The translations under genes were made by a program, and so were the position numbers. Below are positions 23,619 through 36,302 of a DNA stretch of 64,000 nt, in pieces (the stretch's first letter is position 1; every line of letters begins with the position of its first letter). The notes under the pieces are model-generated. The model saw only the letters and a list, made by a program, of their open reading frames with translations. It was not told the origin of the DNA and made no database searches. The stretch is from Ziziphus jujuba (lineage: Eukaryota; Streptophyta; Magnoliopsida; Rosales; Rhamnaceae), in the NCBI RefSeq assembly GCF_031755915.1, contig NC_083382.1, positions 33,810,295-33,874,294 on the forward strand, in the 5' to 3' direction.

Positions 23619-24549
23619 CCCCAAAACACCATAGGAAGTGATTTTAGACTCTTTGTAGGGCTTTTAAAGCACTAGAAATCACTCCCACACGGGCTTGAAG
23701 ATTGGTGTGTGACGTGAAGGGCAAACGTCTAGCTCAGACTGTTGTAGTTTTAGTTCCCTAACCATATATGTATATATATATATATACATATATATTATAT
23801 GTTTTTCAGAAAACCGCCCCAATTTGTTGGAGGAGATAAACATATAAACACCGTTGGACTTACAACTATGGAACTATGCAGTAATGCTGGAAAATAGAAA
23901 GCAAATGCAATATCCAGATATTTTTAATAGGAAAAGGACAAAAAGCTCACAAGAAAATGCGGAACAGGGAATCACAACAAGTCTAAAACAGAACAGATAT
24001 GAGATTGATTTATGGCCGATGAATTACCTAAGGGGTTAACATAAACAGACAAGTAGGGCAATCAATAAAACACCAAGTACAGCCGATAGGAAAGGAACAA
24101 AAGAAAGAGTAAAACCGATCCGATCGACTAAAAATACAGGTCATTTTTTTTTTTCCCCTGTCTTCCATTCTCTCTCTGTCTAACTCTCTTTTTGTTCCCC
24201 AAATATCCGGATCCAACATATACATATTATACGATAACCACCAGATATAGAAACAACAATCTAAGGAATGAAATAAGGCATACCCGGACGATTAAAAGTA
24301 GAGAAAGGAGGAAAAAAAGAGGGGGACCTTGGTGTCAAGCATGACGGCACAGAGAATACCAGTGTTGTTCATGGCCTGCCTGAGATTGTCGAGTGTTTCC
24401 TGGTGGTATTCGTGGGATCCATGGGAGAAGTTAAAGCGGGCAACATTCATACCAGCCCTCAGTAGCTTTTCTACCATTGGCACAGACCTTGATGCAGGTC
24501 CAAGCGTACAAACGATCTTTGTCTTCGGCTTTCGCTCCTGATGATCCAT
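20814..24549 (-). CDS. Cytosolic pyruvate kinase
   Basis: Three exons on the minus strand: 24328-24549, 21993-22454 and 20814-21626, all in phase 0, giving 498 residues. The enzyme converts phosphoenolpyruvate and ADP to pyruvate and ATP, the last step of glycolysis. The sequence starts MDHQERKPKTKIVCTLGPAS with no transit peptide, so it is cytosolic. Visible motifs are RAGMNVARFNFSHG (R38, N40, S42), the family signature ILLMSKVENQEGV (K228 and E230 catalytic/metal), MVARGDLGMEIP (D254) and [32 protein letters not shown]. It ends ILTVK. Intron 2 falls exactly between K228 and V229 of the signature. The length matches the roughly 498-residue cytosolic isoforms rather than the 510 or 527 ones. 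Intron 1 (22455-24327) is long and holds two large T tracts. Confidence 0.95.
23569..23616. repeat. T tract of about 48 nt in pyruvate kinase intron 1
   Basis: A second T run lies at about 23371-23397. Each is followed by similar sequence (AGGAAGTG then A/T-rich hairpin-like stretches such as TGCTTTTAT...ATAAAAGCA), suggesting two decayed copies of one repeat. Confidence 0.6.
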
Positions 24550-24729
24550 TTATATTTCTGTTTTTCCTCTTCTTCTTCTAAATCAAACTCAAACACAATC
24601 GCAGAGACCAAAAAACGAGTAATTGAGGAGGAAAGGAGAGGAGGAGGAATAAAATGCGAGTCAGAGTCAGAGGGACTCGGCCAATAAATATGCGTTTTTG
24701 GCGATGCCTCCATCTTTTATTACTACTTT

Positions 24730-26751
24730 TTTCTTTTCTTTTCTTTTTTATTTTATTTTACTACTAATAATTTATTATTTTACAAACATAAATATATTAA
24801 TTTCAAAATAATATGCAAGCAGATATTCTTATTCCCAAAAAGAAGAAAAAGGCTATACTCTCAGCACTACGGCACAACAAACCATCCATTAGTTCTGCAA
24901 GGGAAAAAAAAAAAAAAAAAAAAAAACTATCAATTAGTTTCACATAACCCTAAATTATGAAAATAACAAATAAAACCCACTTATCTTTATGCATATTAAA
25001 TAAATATAATTATTTCAAATAAGTTATTAATAAAACCTTGTGATTTGCTGTTAATTGTAAGTTTTTCATAATTTATAGCTTAATTGTAAGATTAGGGGTT
25101 ATTTGTAAATAGTTAGTAATTTATGAGGTTTAGTGTAATTTATCCAAACTCTTATTCTTGGGGAACAAGTGGAGCGAAAGAAAATATAAACTTTGACCAG
25201 AGGCTGCACGGAAAAAAAGGAAATAAATTTTAAAAGCATCCAACAAAATCGATCAACCAAATATATTACAGGCCATTTGTAGTTTCCAACCCCACCATTG
25301 TATTTAGGATTAATTTACACTTTACTATCCTGAATTATCGCATTTTTTGTTCTTTGCCCTTCAATTTTTTTTTTCTTTTAAAAAGGGGTATATTATCTCT
25401 TGAACTACTCTTTTCCTATCATATTAGTTTAATTATGTGGTTTTGTCTAATAAATTTAGCAAAAATAGATTTACACACAGTAAAAAATGAATTAAATATA
25501 TAATAAAATAAAATTTTAATAGAGTTATATGAATTATATATTTTAATTTTATTTAATTTATTCGTCAAAAATGCATAATTGGATTTAAATGATAGAAAAT
25601 AATAGTTGAGTGGGCAATTTTAAACTTTATGTAGTTTCGAGGGTAGAATGTAAAATTTATAATATTCATGGGCTAAATGTATGTAATTTTTTAAATAAAC
25701 TTTATTTGGATATTAGATTTTCAATGATTTTGCAATTGTAGATTAATTTCTTTTTGATTTGTCTAATTGTTCTCTATAACCATTTTTCGTAAACATTTTC
25801 CTGATGGTACCGTGTTTTTATAAAAACTATAAACCCACCGCCCACAGCAAGGCCTGCGGAATCAATAGCTTCGACCGCTCCAATATAATCTTCCTTTTTC
25901 AATTTTATTCCAATCTTGGTGATCACTGATATACCCCAAAAAAAAAAAAAAAAAACAAAGGCTTAATGATTACTGTTCCTTTCCCACTTTATTCCAATCT
26001 TAATGATCACTGACAAAGAAAAAAAAAAAAAAAAAAAACCCTAAATGATCGCTGTTAGCCCTTTGTCACATTACCAATTCCTTGTTACTATCTGTGTCCT
26101 CAAATGACAAACACAAGGAGATGGAGAGCGTTACAATTACATGAGAAATTTAAAATTTTTCATCATCAACTTTTTGACTTTAACGTGGGATCCACTAACA
26201 CATGCACAATCACAATATTGATGTTCCATCACTTACATAATCACATTATTTATGTAGGACCCATAAATAGATCTAACTAGAAAGCTTAGCATAATATTAA
26301 AAAGCTTTTACATAGTAGCATAGATAAATGACTCATCAAAACAGGATTAAATATTCAGCGCTTTGTCTTAGATTCCTTTCGAACCATATCCAATTACCCC
26401 TTCTGTCCCTTTTTCCGACTGTCAAATTAACACTCTTTAAGGGATTAACAAGCTCAACTAAAAAATTTATAACATAAACAAATCATATTCCGCAATAAGG
26501 GCTTTCAACCCACGCCTCTTCAATCTTCCCCTACAAATAAGGATTGTTCCAATAGGTGTCTTCCATAACTTGGTCATAACTTCACTAGACCAACCGCTGG
26601 AATGTTGATGAGTTCATCCATACTCCTGTCAAAAGGCCACAAAATACATCCATTTTATCTTTCAAGCTCGATAAGTTATCCAAAAACAAAATATCATGCT
26701 TAGGCCACTCAACTTACACCAAACATTTGCAGGCAAAATCCATCCGATGGT
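24730..26751. other. Intergenic spacer with dispersed repeat and a short duplication
   Basis: Between pyruvate kinase (-) and the 3' end of PSL4 (-). Holds A tracts (24902-24926), a diverged repeat at 25395-25665 that is also found at 16145-16385, and a tandem duplication at about 25903-26056 (TTTATTCCAATCTT...TGATCACTGA, each copy followed by an A run). No gene recognised. Confidence 0.55.
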
Positions 26752-29700
26752 TTAAAGTTCATCATGACTAAGTGGCTGTTCCATGTTCATCAAGTCTAGT
26801 TTATGTTGTAGTTCCTATCACATTTAATCATCAACCCAGTCAATTAAACAATTAAAAACACCAGAAAAGGTGTCAACTTCCTGAAATTTGTCAAAGTAAT
26901 ACCTTAAGCTTTTCCTCTAAGCAAACGGCCGGTGTAGATAGCAGAGCTACATATCTGCCATGAGAAACTAAAAGTTAGAGGCAGATAGAGAGAGGAGGCA
27001 CAAAATGGTTAAAGATACAATGTAATATGTATCTCTACACACACAGAGAAGTTCTTACTCGCAGCGGCTTGGTTCATCTACATCGGTAACCTCATTTTTC
27101 AATCCACATCTAAGCTTAACCTGAATGAAAAAGAAACCTCATAAAAATTTATATCAAAAGACTAGATTATTAATACTAATTACCACATTTCTTTAATGCA
27201 TTTTTAATTTATAATTCCATATTCATGAGAAGCTTTAAAAGGTATCTCATTCCTCTAAATACCCTTCAGATGAGCACCATTAACTTAAGGGTTATTAGTC
27301 TAATAAGAACATATTAAATTTCTCAAGCGTAACAATTAAATGTCATTTATTTTAACAAAAACCTGAACATGGGAGTTACAAGAAAACCAAAATAAGGTGA
27401 TAAGTAAAAAGATGATAATAAGGACCTTCAGACTTCTATCAGGGCCATTCCAGCACCTATCGCCATTTGAAAAGACCATGACTTTGTATGAGTCCTCAAA
27501 TTTATCCCATTGTCTGTCTCCCACAGAAAAAAATAACAAAAATAAGGGAACCAAAATCATGAAAGAAATGAATGAACATGGATAAATGAGAGAGAGAGAG
27601 AGAGAGAGAGCAACAAAATAACACAACCCAGAATGAATGGCAAAATGTCGAAGAAAAAATGTGTAAACAACAGGATGAAATAAATTAATTGGATCCACAA
27701 CCACCTTTGCAATTCCATGCCTTAGTTTAAGAATGAGCACACCATTTTAAAAGTATTTCACACCTATGACATTGACATCCTAGTCAGGAGTATATAAATG
27801 GTATCTAGAAATGTTCCTTCAAAAGTATCACCTACAATATGCAGCAGGTGTCTGTCTTTATCCTAAACTTCATGACATTAACCTGATCCTCAATTTTGCA
27901 CACATACTGAACCTCTTTTATTTATTTCGTTAATTATTATTTCTCTACTTATCGATTTATTCATTTATGAAAATATTGGCTAGGCTAAAGGACATATAAT
28001 AAGAAACCTACCCCAAACGAGTTGTACTGTGTCCCTCCATCTGGGAAGCTTGTTTATATGGGCACACTTTGTAAACATACCTGAATATGAATTTATAGCC
28101 AAAAGTCAACTAAATGAAAGTTGAAATCACCTTGAAAATATATATATTTATATATATATATAGTATGAATGACAAATACAGTCCATTAAAATATAAAAGT
28201 TCATAACTTGTTCTGCTTGCTTTCGAAACATTGATCATAGAATGAGTAGAACTCCTTATCTGGTCCTGAAATATTAGAAACTGATTTCAGCTTATGCAAG
28301 CAAAGTGAACAACCTATTTTGTTAGTGGGGAAAAAAAGAAGAAGAAGAGTAATTCCCTGCATAATTGATTACATACTAACCAAAATCATGTTTTAGCTTT
28401 CGTGTTAAACTTGATATTCTTGCCTCTATTTTGGACAGCTTGTTGCTGGAATCATCATATTCCTTCCGTACACGAGCAGCTTCTATAGAAACCAAAATGA
28501 AACAGATAAGCCATTTACATATGCTAATTTCCAAGTTTAAGAACCAAATTAACAAGAAACGTTGACTCCACCTGATTGGTTCACTGGAGTCTGGAACAAA
28601 TTAACAGCATGCAAAATGTTCCGCACAGTTTGTTGTATCTTCTCCAACCAAGATGGGTTACTTGGTGTTAACATGTCTGAAATAAAGTTAGATAATAACA
28701 AAGAATGGAGATATTAACCTAACTAAAAATATACTGAGTTGGAAATGAAAAATATACAAAAGATTTACAGGAAACGAGCAGTTGCTCACCTGAGTCCGAT
28801 TCTGTCCCTGTCTCAGATTTGTATGAAGAACTTGAATCGTCGTGATGTTCCTCTCCAAAGTCTTCATCAACATCATCCTCTATACTGTCATCATCGTATC
28901 TTTGGTGATCGTCATCAGTTTCTGAAGCATAGCCTTCATATTCATCATCATGTGTGTCCTTTTCCGTCTCTTCATGGTCTTCAAGATTATTATCTTCAGC
29001 ATCACCATCCCCTGTTTGCTTCCCAGCATTTTCTCCTGTCCAGCGAGAAGCAACAAGACGGCCCAACTCTTCCCTTGACAATGTGTCAGTATTTTCAGAT
29101 TCATCATTGCCCTATATAGATAACAGGAAAGCAACCCCAAATAAGCCCAAATAAAAAGATAGTCAAGATTGAAAAGTCAGACAAAAGCTTCAGCAACTAA
29201 AACTCTAAACTTCCAAGTAAATTGGGAAGCTAAAAAGAATATAAAACATCTCCAAATATATATCCTCTGCAGATGGAATTATCTCAACTCCAACTGAAAA
29301 TTGCGGCCAATCTTGAAACAGAGAGAGAAATCATAATTACTCATTTGACACTTTTAATCAACTCCTTTAGCTGCTAAACCCATAGTTTCCATCCCCTGCC
29401 CTTCACCTGTTTTCTTAGTCTCACATCTCACCGCCAATAGTTACAATCTTATTATTCCCAACCTTGGAACTTACTTTCCCTTTCCTTAGCTTGTTTTCTC
29501 CACACTATCCCTCAATTGGTAACTGCATCTCCTCTTATTTCTTAAAATTTTACTCCATGTCATGCCTGCCCCATTGCTCCCAATCCAATCATACAGCTCA
29601 GTCATTTCCCATATTCATCACTTTACAGTCATGTCTATCTTGCTCTTTAAACACATCCTACAACATTTCAAAATAAAAATTTACTACAGACTAATAGATA

Positions 29701-32700
29701 TTTCTTCAAACTCGCAGGACCTCAATTGAATAGTTTAATAAATGCTCATCTTCTTTAATTAACAATGGCAATTTTATACGATCAGATAACAATGAGCATT
29801 TGAGAAGTTATATGGATACAGAAATGGTCCTAAAACAGTAACAGAGAAAAATAAAAGGAAACTGTTCGCACACACTCAGTTTCATTAAAATCAAACTCTG
29901 TTATTCTCGCAATACATATACATACTCTTAAAGATTACCTTTTCTAATCAGACTTGGGATTTCTCTGCATTAAGTATGTGCTAACAATAACCAACTTAAA
30001 ACCCTAGAAAGCTCCTTATGCTTAAAGAATTCCTTGACAATTCTACAGACAACATCAAACACAAAACTATTTGCAAGATTTTTGGACATTAAAAAGGTTA
30101 TAACTTCTAATTCAAATAAAAGACTAAATATAACCAATGGACTTCTTAACAATTATTTATACGACCAAGTAAAGATCATATCCATCTGACCTTGCTTTTA
30201 CACATAGACAAACTCTAAAACTACAAAAAAACATGGCAACTAAGCCTTCTTCTTCATGTTGCATCATCATCTGCTTCTCCATGATGAGATGGAAATATAA
30301 CTGGTAAACACATAAATGTACATTTCCAAGAAATAAAGTTGGCCTATATAGAGAGATACCGAATCCACAACTTCATCAGTAGATGACTTGCTTCCAACAT
30401 CAAAACCGGTTTCAGATATCACCCCAGAGTCTTCTGTATCTTTTGCTCTATGCTATACTCAGATAGAAATGTGTCAAAAATCATGTTATAATCAAACAGA
30501 TAAGCAATGTGGCACTAGTTCTGTGGATATAGGTTTGTGGAATTAAGTACAAAACACAAAATGTTCATCACCTCTTCCACATCATGAACAGCATTTCCTT
30601 TCTCTTCAGAATTATCACCAGATTCATCTTCAGAAGCTAACCTATCATGGTCGTCCACCACATCCTATGAGAAGGCTGTAAATGTGAGTAAATAGAATAC
30701 AAGAAAGCATTTGCAAAGGACAGTGACTTATTCAAATATAATTTCAGATAGATTGGCGCTGTTAAGTTGCCACTCTTCTCAGAAACTTAAGATATCAGTT
30801 TGAGTACTTAACTACGTATATCCAGCTAACACAGTAGATAGTTTTAACAGATATTTACATATTGAGAAGAATATAATTAAAGTTATGTTTGTGGTTTGTA
30901 CATAGGCAAAGCCAACGTTGGCTTCAATAAACAGACACATTCTAAACATCAACTGTATAAGAGGTTAATTGCTGCACAAAACCATAGATAAGAACTGGTG
31001 AATATAACATTTAAAAAAGATGAGAACAAAGGGGATGACACTGACAGAAGAGTAACCTGATCTGAAGGAGAATCCTGCAAAATTCCTATCTTATCATCGT
31101 ATGTGCTGTCTGTGGGTTCATCTTTACTTTCTTCTATCTCCAGAGCCTCACTTTTCTCCTGCTTGGTTTCCTCCTCAGATTTTCTTTTCTCCTCAACTTC
31201 CTTTTTCTCCTTCTCTTTTTCTTTCCGTAACCGTTCCTTCTCCTCTGCCTTTTCTATCTGTTCTTTACGTTCTGTATGATTGGTAATGCAAATGAAAATT
31301 TATATGATGTCAAACATCAATAACACTGAACAAGCACTTGGATCTAACATCAGCATATTTATCAATCTCAGCAACAGAAAGCAGGTCACTTTACTTGGAT
31401 AACAATATATATAGTAATATAGTCAACATTCTATGAATAAGCATATGTAAGGAGAGTTAACTAAGAATAAGAAATGATTTCCCAAAAGAACAGGTCTCTA
31501 GGAAGTCTGCAAGGTAAGACAAGTCAGGTTATATCTTCTTATCATCTGTATAATAGCATGGAAAATATTGTTTTGTTCTCATTAAGTTTCCATCAGCCCA
31601 TACAAAATCTTGATGATTTATGGATTATACATTAAGTGGATCATCCTGTACCAAGAATGTTTAGCTCAGTCTGATTCTCATGAATTGAACTGAGGAAAAC
31701 TTAAATGAGCAAGAAGTACCAAAAAGATTCAGCATTTTTTCCTGCCGATATGTAGAGCTTATCTGACTTGTTAGATATGCAAAACATCAGAGCATAGATT
31801 TTCATGCTGAAACTCATGATCTTTGTGTTGGAAAACTAATAATGGCTTCCCTAAAAATTCATCGTTATAACTTCAAGGCAAAGGAGAGGGAAAAAAAAAT
31901 CTATTCTAGCTTCAATTGATAGAAAACTTCTTCAAAACAAAGTCCTGATAAAAGAAACTTTTATCCTATTTATATTATTAATTAACTTTTTGAGATTACA
32001 CACACAATCAAATCTGTATTTTAGATCACAGAAATATCATGTACGCTAGACTTGTAATCATTGTAAAAGTTGAATTCAGGATGATCCACTAACATAAGCT
32101 TCAAAAAAGCCCTATCACAACCCATGCAAAATTAGTAGCGATCCCCATTATTTGAAAGATTTTGCCTTCTTTACATTGATGATCCTATCCTTTCTGGATG
32201 TATCCTTAGTGAACTAGACAGGTTTTCTCTCAAAAGGTATTGAGTTTACTACAAGTAGCGACGGACTGAACATGTTTACCTATATGCAACTCCAAAAAAA
32301 GCTGTACAACCTATAGATGCAAACAAATGCTGATAATTAACTTAGCTGAGAGACAAATAAGGCATTTGCAAGGAAACACAGACAGAACTATACCTTTTAG
32401 CTGCTGAACAAGCCCTTTAAGTATTTTCTCCTCCTTTTGCAACTTCGATAGTTCTACCTCATCTTTGGCCATAGCTTCTTTCGCTTGTTTAACTTCCTGC
32501 TTTCGTATAGCAACCCCCTCTTGATATGTAGCTATCTTTCTCTTCAGCTTGTCTCTAGACACTTTACCAGCCTCCCAACATGTATTTGGACACTTCACTT
32601 TACCATCATACTCATCACTCCCATCACAGCAGTCTGACAATTAGAACATATAAAAAAAATTTACAGCACAATGAAAGGTCTACCTTGAATGAAACACCAA

Positions 32701-34001
32701 TGACACTTAGACATCTATGTTGCATCCCCTTGACATAATGTGCATCAAAAACATATGAAAAACAGCTTGTTTTGGATTGTTGAATAGAAAATAACCCACA
32801 AGTCCACGAAGAATTTTCTATGCAATGGATATTTCTCTTTGGATACGTGTCAAAAAAGCATTGTACATACTGTATCAGTTCCCATTGCTAAAATATAATG
32901 GTTATTGCCCTTTTGTTTCTTATAGCTTTAACTTCTAATAGCCTCCTATGAGTCTCTATAATATTTCTACAGAATCTTTTCATCCGTGTACATTTCTGTG
33001 ATTGCTGTTGTGTACTTTAATGTCTTTTTAAATTTACATTCGCTTTATACATTGTGCAAAGGATTGGAAAATCGACAAAGATCTCAAGGCTCTGGAGGAA
33101 AAAGAAAAAGAGAAACGAAAAGAAATTCAAAGCCAAAATTTATGTTTTCAAAATACTTACCGCATATACCATCATTAACTCTAGAAGAAAATAAGGAAAG
33201 AGGAACATGTCCTGCATTTTGACAGTAGAATTTTCCATTTGGGCATGCAGATGTACCTACAATTCACAAAAATGTACGTTACTCAAAACACAAAGAGTTC
33301 TTATTCAAGCGTAATTATGAATGAAAATAAAGATAATAGATTCAAACGATGTGAAAAATCAATGAAAAGAGATAGAATGCATATTCCACTTCGACGAGAT
33401 AAGAAGAAATTCCAGTTAAGATGCATTTTTACACCACAGTGAAAATAGACATACAGAAAAAAAAGCCCAAAATTTTTTTTAAAAAAAAATTAAAGAGATT
33501 AGGCAAATGCTAGAAATAAATAGTATAAGCATGCTTGCACAGTCTTCACCCAATTGGCGAAAAAAATAAAAAAGGAAAAAGTGAAGCAATGGGAGATTAC
33601 CCGGCTCATCGGTACCATCGGGGCAATCGCAGAAGTCATCATTGAGCTGAGATTTGTTGAACTTTTTGGATCCATCTTTGCATTTGATAACCTCCGACGA
33701 CTTGTAGTATTTCTCATCTGGGCATCCCAAGTAGAAAAATATGTATATATATACATGTATTGTCATTTCGAAAAAACAGAACAATATGAAAAAAAAGAAA
33801 AAAAAGAAAAAGAAAAGAAGGGCGGAGACGATTGGGACCTTGGGGAGGGATTCCGAGAAATTGGAAATTGGAAGGAGGAAATGAAGATGATGCTGATGCT
33901 GACGCTGATCTAAAAGCAATAGTTGAAGCCACAGACAACACGCAAAGCAAAAAAGAGAGCTGTAGAATATTATCGTTCTTCATCTTCGATTTCGTCCTCA
34001 T
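26752..34001 (-). CDS. PSL4: Glucosidase II beta subunit (PSL4-like)
   Basis: Sixteen exons on the minus strand: 33839-34001, 33601-33717, 33161-33256, 32394-32633, 31057-31271, 30572-30664, 30360-30452, 28790-29111, 28572-28676, 28381-28482, 28208-28265, 28012-28080, 27426-27513, 27059-27120, 26903-26954 and 26752-26814. They join in frame to 645 residues. After a signal peptide come LDL-receptor-A-like Cys modules ([29 protein letters not shown]), a charged coiled coil with a long acidic tract, [17 protein letters not shown], and the C-terminal MRH lectin domain ([20 protein letters not shown]...[20 protein letters not shown]). It ends with the ER-retention signal HDEL. The protein is the non-catalytic partner that retains glucosidase II in the ER and helps it trim N-glycans. 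Translation could start at Met1 (34001) or Met7 (33983). An alternative 3' acceptor near 26890 gives a short tail without HDEL; I prefer the HDEL exon. Confidence 0.93.
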
Positions 34002-34472
34002 CTACCTCTTCCTCTTCCTCTTTCGCTGGTTTTTTTTGAAATATATATAAATATATGAATGAATTAATTAGTAGTTAAATAATATTACCTAATACTGCTA
34101 CTAGCAGTAGTTTAGTACTTTCACCTCCTTCTCCTGTTAATACTGCTAGTAGCACCGGCACCAGCAGTGGCTCTAAAAATCACAAATTTCACAAAGGAAG
34201 ACGATGGAATGGGCGAATTGATTTAATTTTATTTATAGATGGATGGAAATGAAAAACGACGCCGTTGACACGTCAGTGACACTGTAGCTAAGCGAAAGGG
34301 ATTAATACGGTATCGTTTTGAAGGGTGGCAATTGCAATTTCAATTTGCAAAGCAAGCCGATTGCCAATCCAAGCCAATCCAATCCCCAAAGGCCGAAAGA
34401 ACAAAAAAGGAAAAGTAAAACCCCGTTAAAATCTTAGGCCTCGCCCATTATCTTCAATCTCAACAAACAACA
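34002..34472. promoter_or_regulatory. Shared promoter region between PSL4-like and NusB-domain genes
   Basis: The 471 bp lies between divergent start codons (34001 on minus, 34473 on plus). An AT stretch at about 34038-34058 could supply a TATA box for the minus-strand gene. The other half is C- and A-rich. Confidence 0.55.
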
Positions 34473-36302
34473 ATGATGGCTGTTCTCGCCTCCTCCTCCT
34501 TACCCAATTTCAAAACCCCCCATTTCTCATTGAATATTATCCGGCGGCAAAGTTCTCCTCCTCCTTCTTCCTTATTCAACAACCAACCTCAACCTCAACC
34601 TCTCCGCACATGCTGTAGCATAGCCCTGGAGCAGCAGCAGCCTTTTGATAAAACCACCAACCCTCAGGCTCAGCCTCCCGGAGACATGTTGCCCAAAATC
34701 GACAAGAGTGGCAGGTTTTGCAGCCCGCGTGCCGCCAGAGAGCTCGCCCTGTAAATTTCTACTTGTTTTTTTCCATCCATTACTGAATATATATCATATT
34801 ATCAATGCTTTCTTCTTTTTTTTTTTTTTTTCTTTTTCATTTATTTATGATTGTCTAACATGGGAATTGGGAATTGGTGGGAATTTTGGGATATGTACAC
34901 AAAACCACACAGCTCAATTGCTTATGCTGCTTGTTTAGAGGGCTCTGACCCTGTTCGCTTATTTGACAAGCGAATCAATGCTCCTCGAGGTAGGTCTTTC
35001 TTTCTGCTACTCTCTCTTCCCATCTCTTTTTCTACTCTACAGTCTTGTCTAGTCTTCTAACTCCCTTGCTGCTCTGCTTCTGAGTCTGATTGACTTCCTG
35101 ATTTTGCACGCAGAGCCTGGCTATGAATTCCACAAGGAATCCTTGTTGGAATACAATCACATGAGTTTTGGAGGACCCCCTGTTACCGTACAGACGCTTG
35201 GTGAAGCTGATGAGCTCACCCGCATATTTGACCGCCAATCTGCTATTGAAGCACAGGTCCTCGCTGCTCCTCCTAAATTGGTCTACAGCAAACTCATTTT
35301 GCGGTAATCAACCTTTTCTGCATATATTATTATTATTATTTTAAATTTTAGGCGCAAAAACCACCAGATCATCTTCTTGATTTTCCTTCTCTTTGACTTA
35401 TTAGTCTCTAATCGACGCGTTTCATTACAGATTTACGAGGAAACTTTTAGTTGCAGTCACCGACAGATGGGATACTCATGTCCTTGTCATTGACAAAGTT
35501 GCCCCTCCAAATTGGAAGGTGAAAGTCTAATACCAATAATATCATATTTCAGTTTCATTTCATAATGATTGGCGACATGCTTATGCTTGTTTGCTCAGTT
35601 TCCTTAATTAAAGGGTGTAATGTTATGCAACTATGCTCTGGATGGGATGAAATGAGTACGAGATGCATAGGAGAAAGCATGATAGTTAGCTCAGATCCTA
35701 AAGGCTCAGTGGGTTCTTTGCTCTTTAAAGTAGTTTATCCATTAGTATACCATTATCCAGTTTCAGTTAATGCAACAGCCCTCAACTATGAGGATCATTG
35801 TTCTCCTTCGTGTTGTTCGGTGGTGTATGTTTATGTTGCGTGCATTTTGGGTGTTTGTGTTCTTTTGCTTATGTTTGTGTTGAAATTTTACTAGGAGTTT
35901 TCAATTGGTCTGACTTCTAAAGTTTATGTGGCTCCCGAATCGATTTGATCTATGACAGAATGAGCCAGCGGGCAGAATCTTGGAGCTTTGTATTCTTCAC
36001 TTAGCAATGTCGGAAATTACAGTGCTGGGAACACGACATCAAATTGTGATCAATGAGGTATTTTCTTCTATTTCTTTTTCAGTGAATGGAATAATTATAA
36101 TTGATTTTTACATCAAACTTGCTTCATTCTCCATGATGTGAAGGCTATTGATCTTGCTAAGCGTTTCTGCGATGGAGCTGCACCTCGTATCATCAATGGC
36201 TGTCTAAGAACATTTCTCAAAGGTAGCAATGAGACTGATCTAGACCTACGAAGACAAACAGGAAGAGGTCGGTTGATGCAGGATATGATTGGTAGTTCGT
36301 AG
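34473..36302 (+). CDS. Chloroplast-targeted NusB-domain protein
   Basis: Six exons: 34473-34750, 34913-34989, 35114-35303, 35431-35518, 35959-36057 and 36144-36302, joining in frame to 296 residues. The first 60 or so residues are rich in Ser, Pro and Gln and low in acidic residues, as in a chloroplast transit peptide. Downstream are KIDKSGRFCSPRAARELALSIAYAACLEGSDPVRLFDKRIN and, in exons 4-6, FTRKLLVAVTDRW, PAGRILELCILHLAMSEI and VINEAIDLAKRFCDGAAPRIINGCLRTFLKG. These correspond to the NusB antitermination fold; NusB binds RNA and acts in transcription antitermination and rRNA processing in bacteria. I recall At4g26370 as the Arabidopsis counterpart. The acceptor of intron 5 is a weak AAG. 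This is the last intact gene before the telomere. Confidence 0.9.

Noticed and set aside
28739..29119. 126-codon plus-strand frame
   Set aside because: Antisense shadow of PSL4 exon 8, whose acidic Asp/Glu codons read as His/Ser on the other strand.
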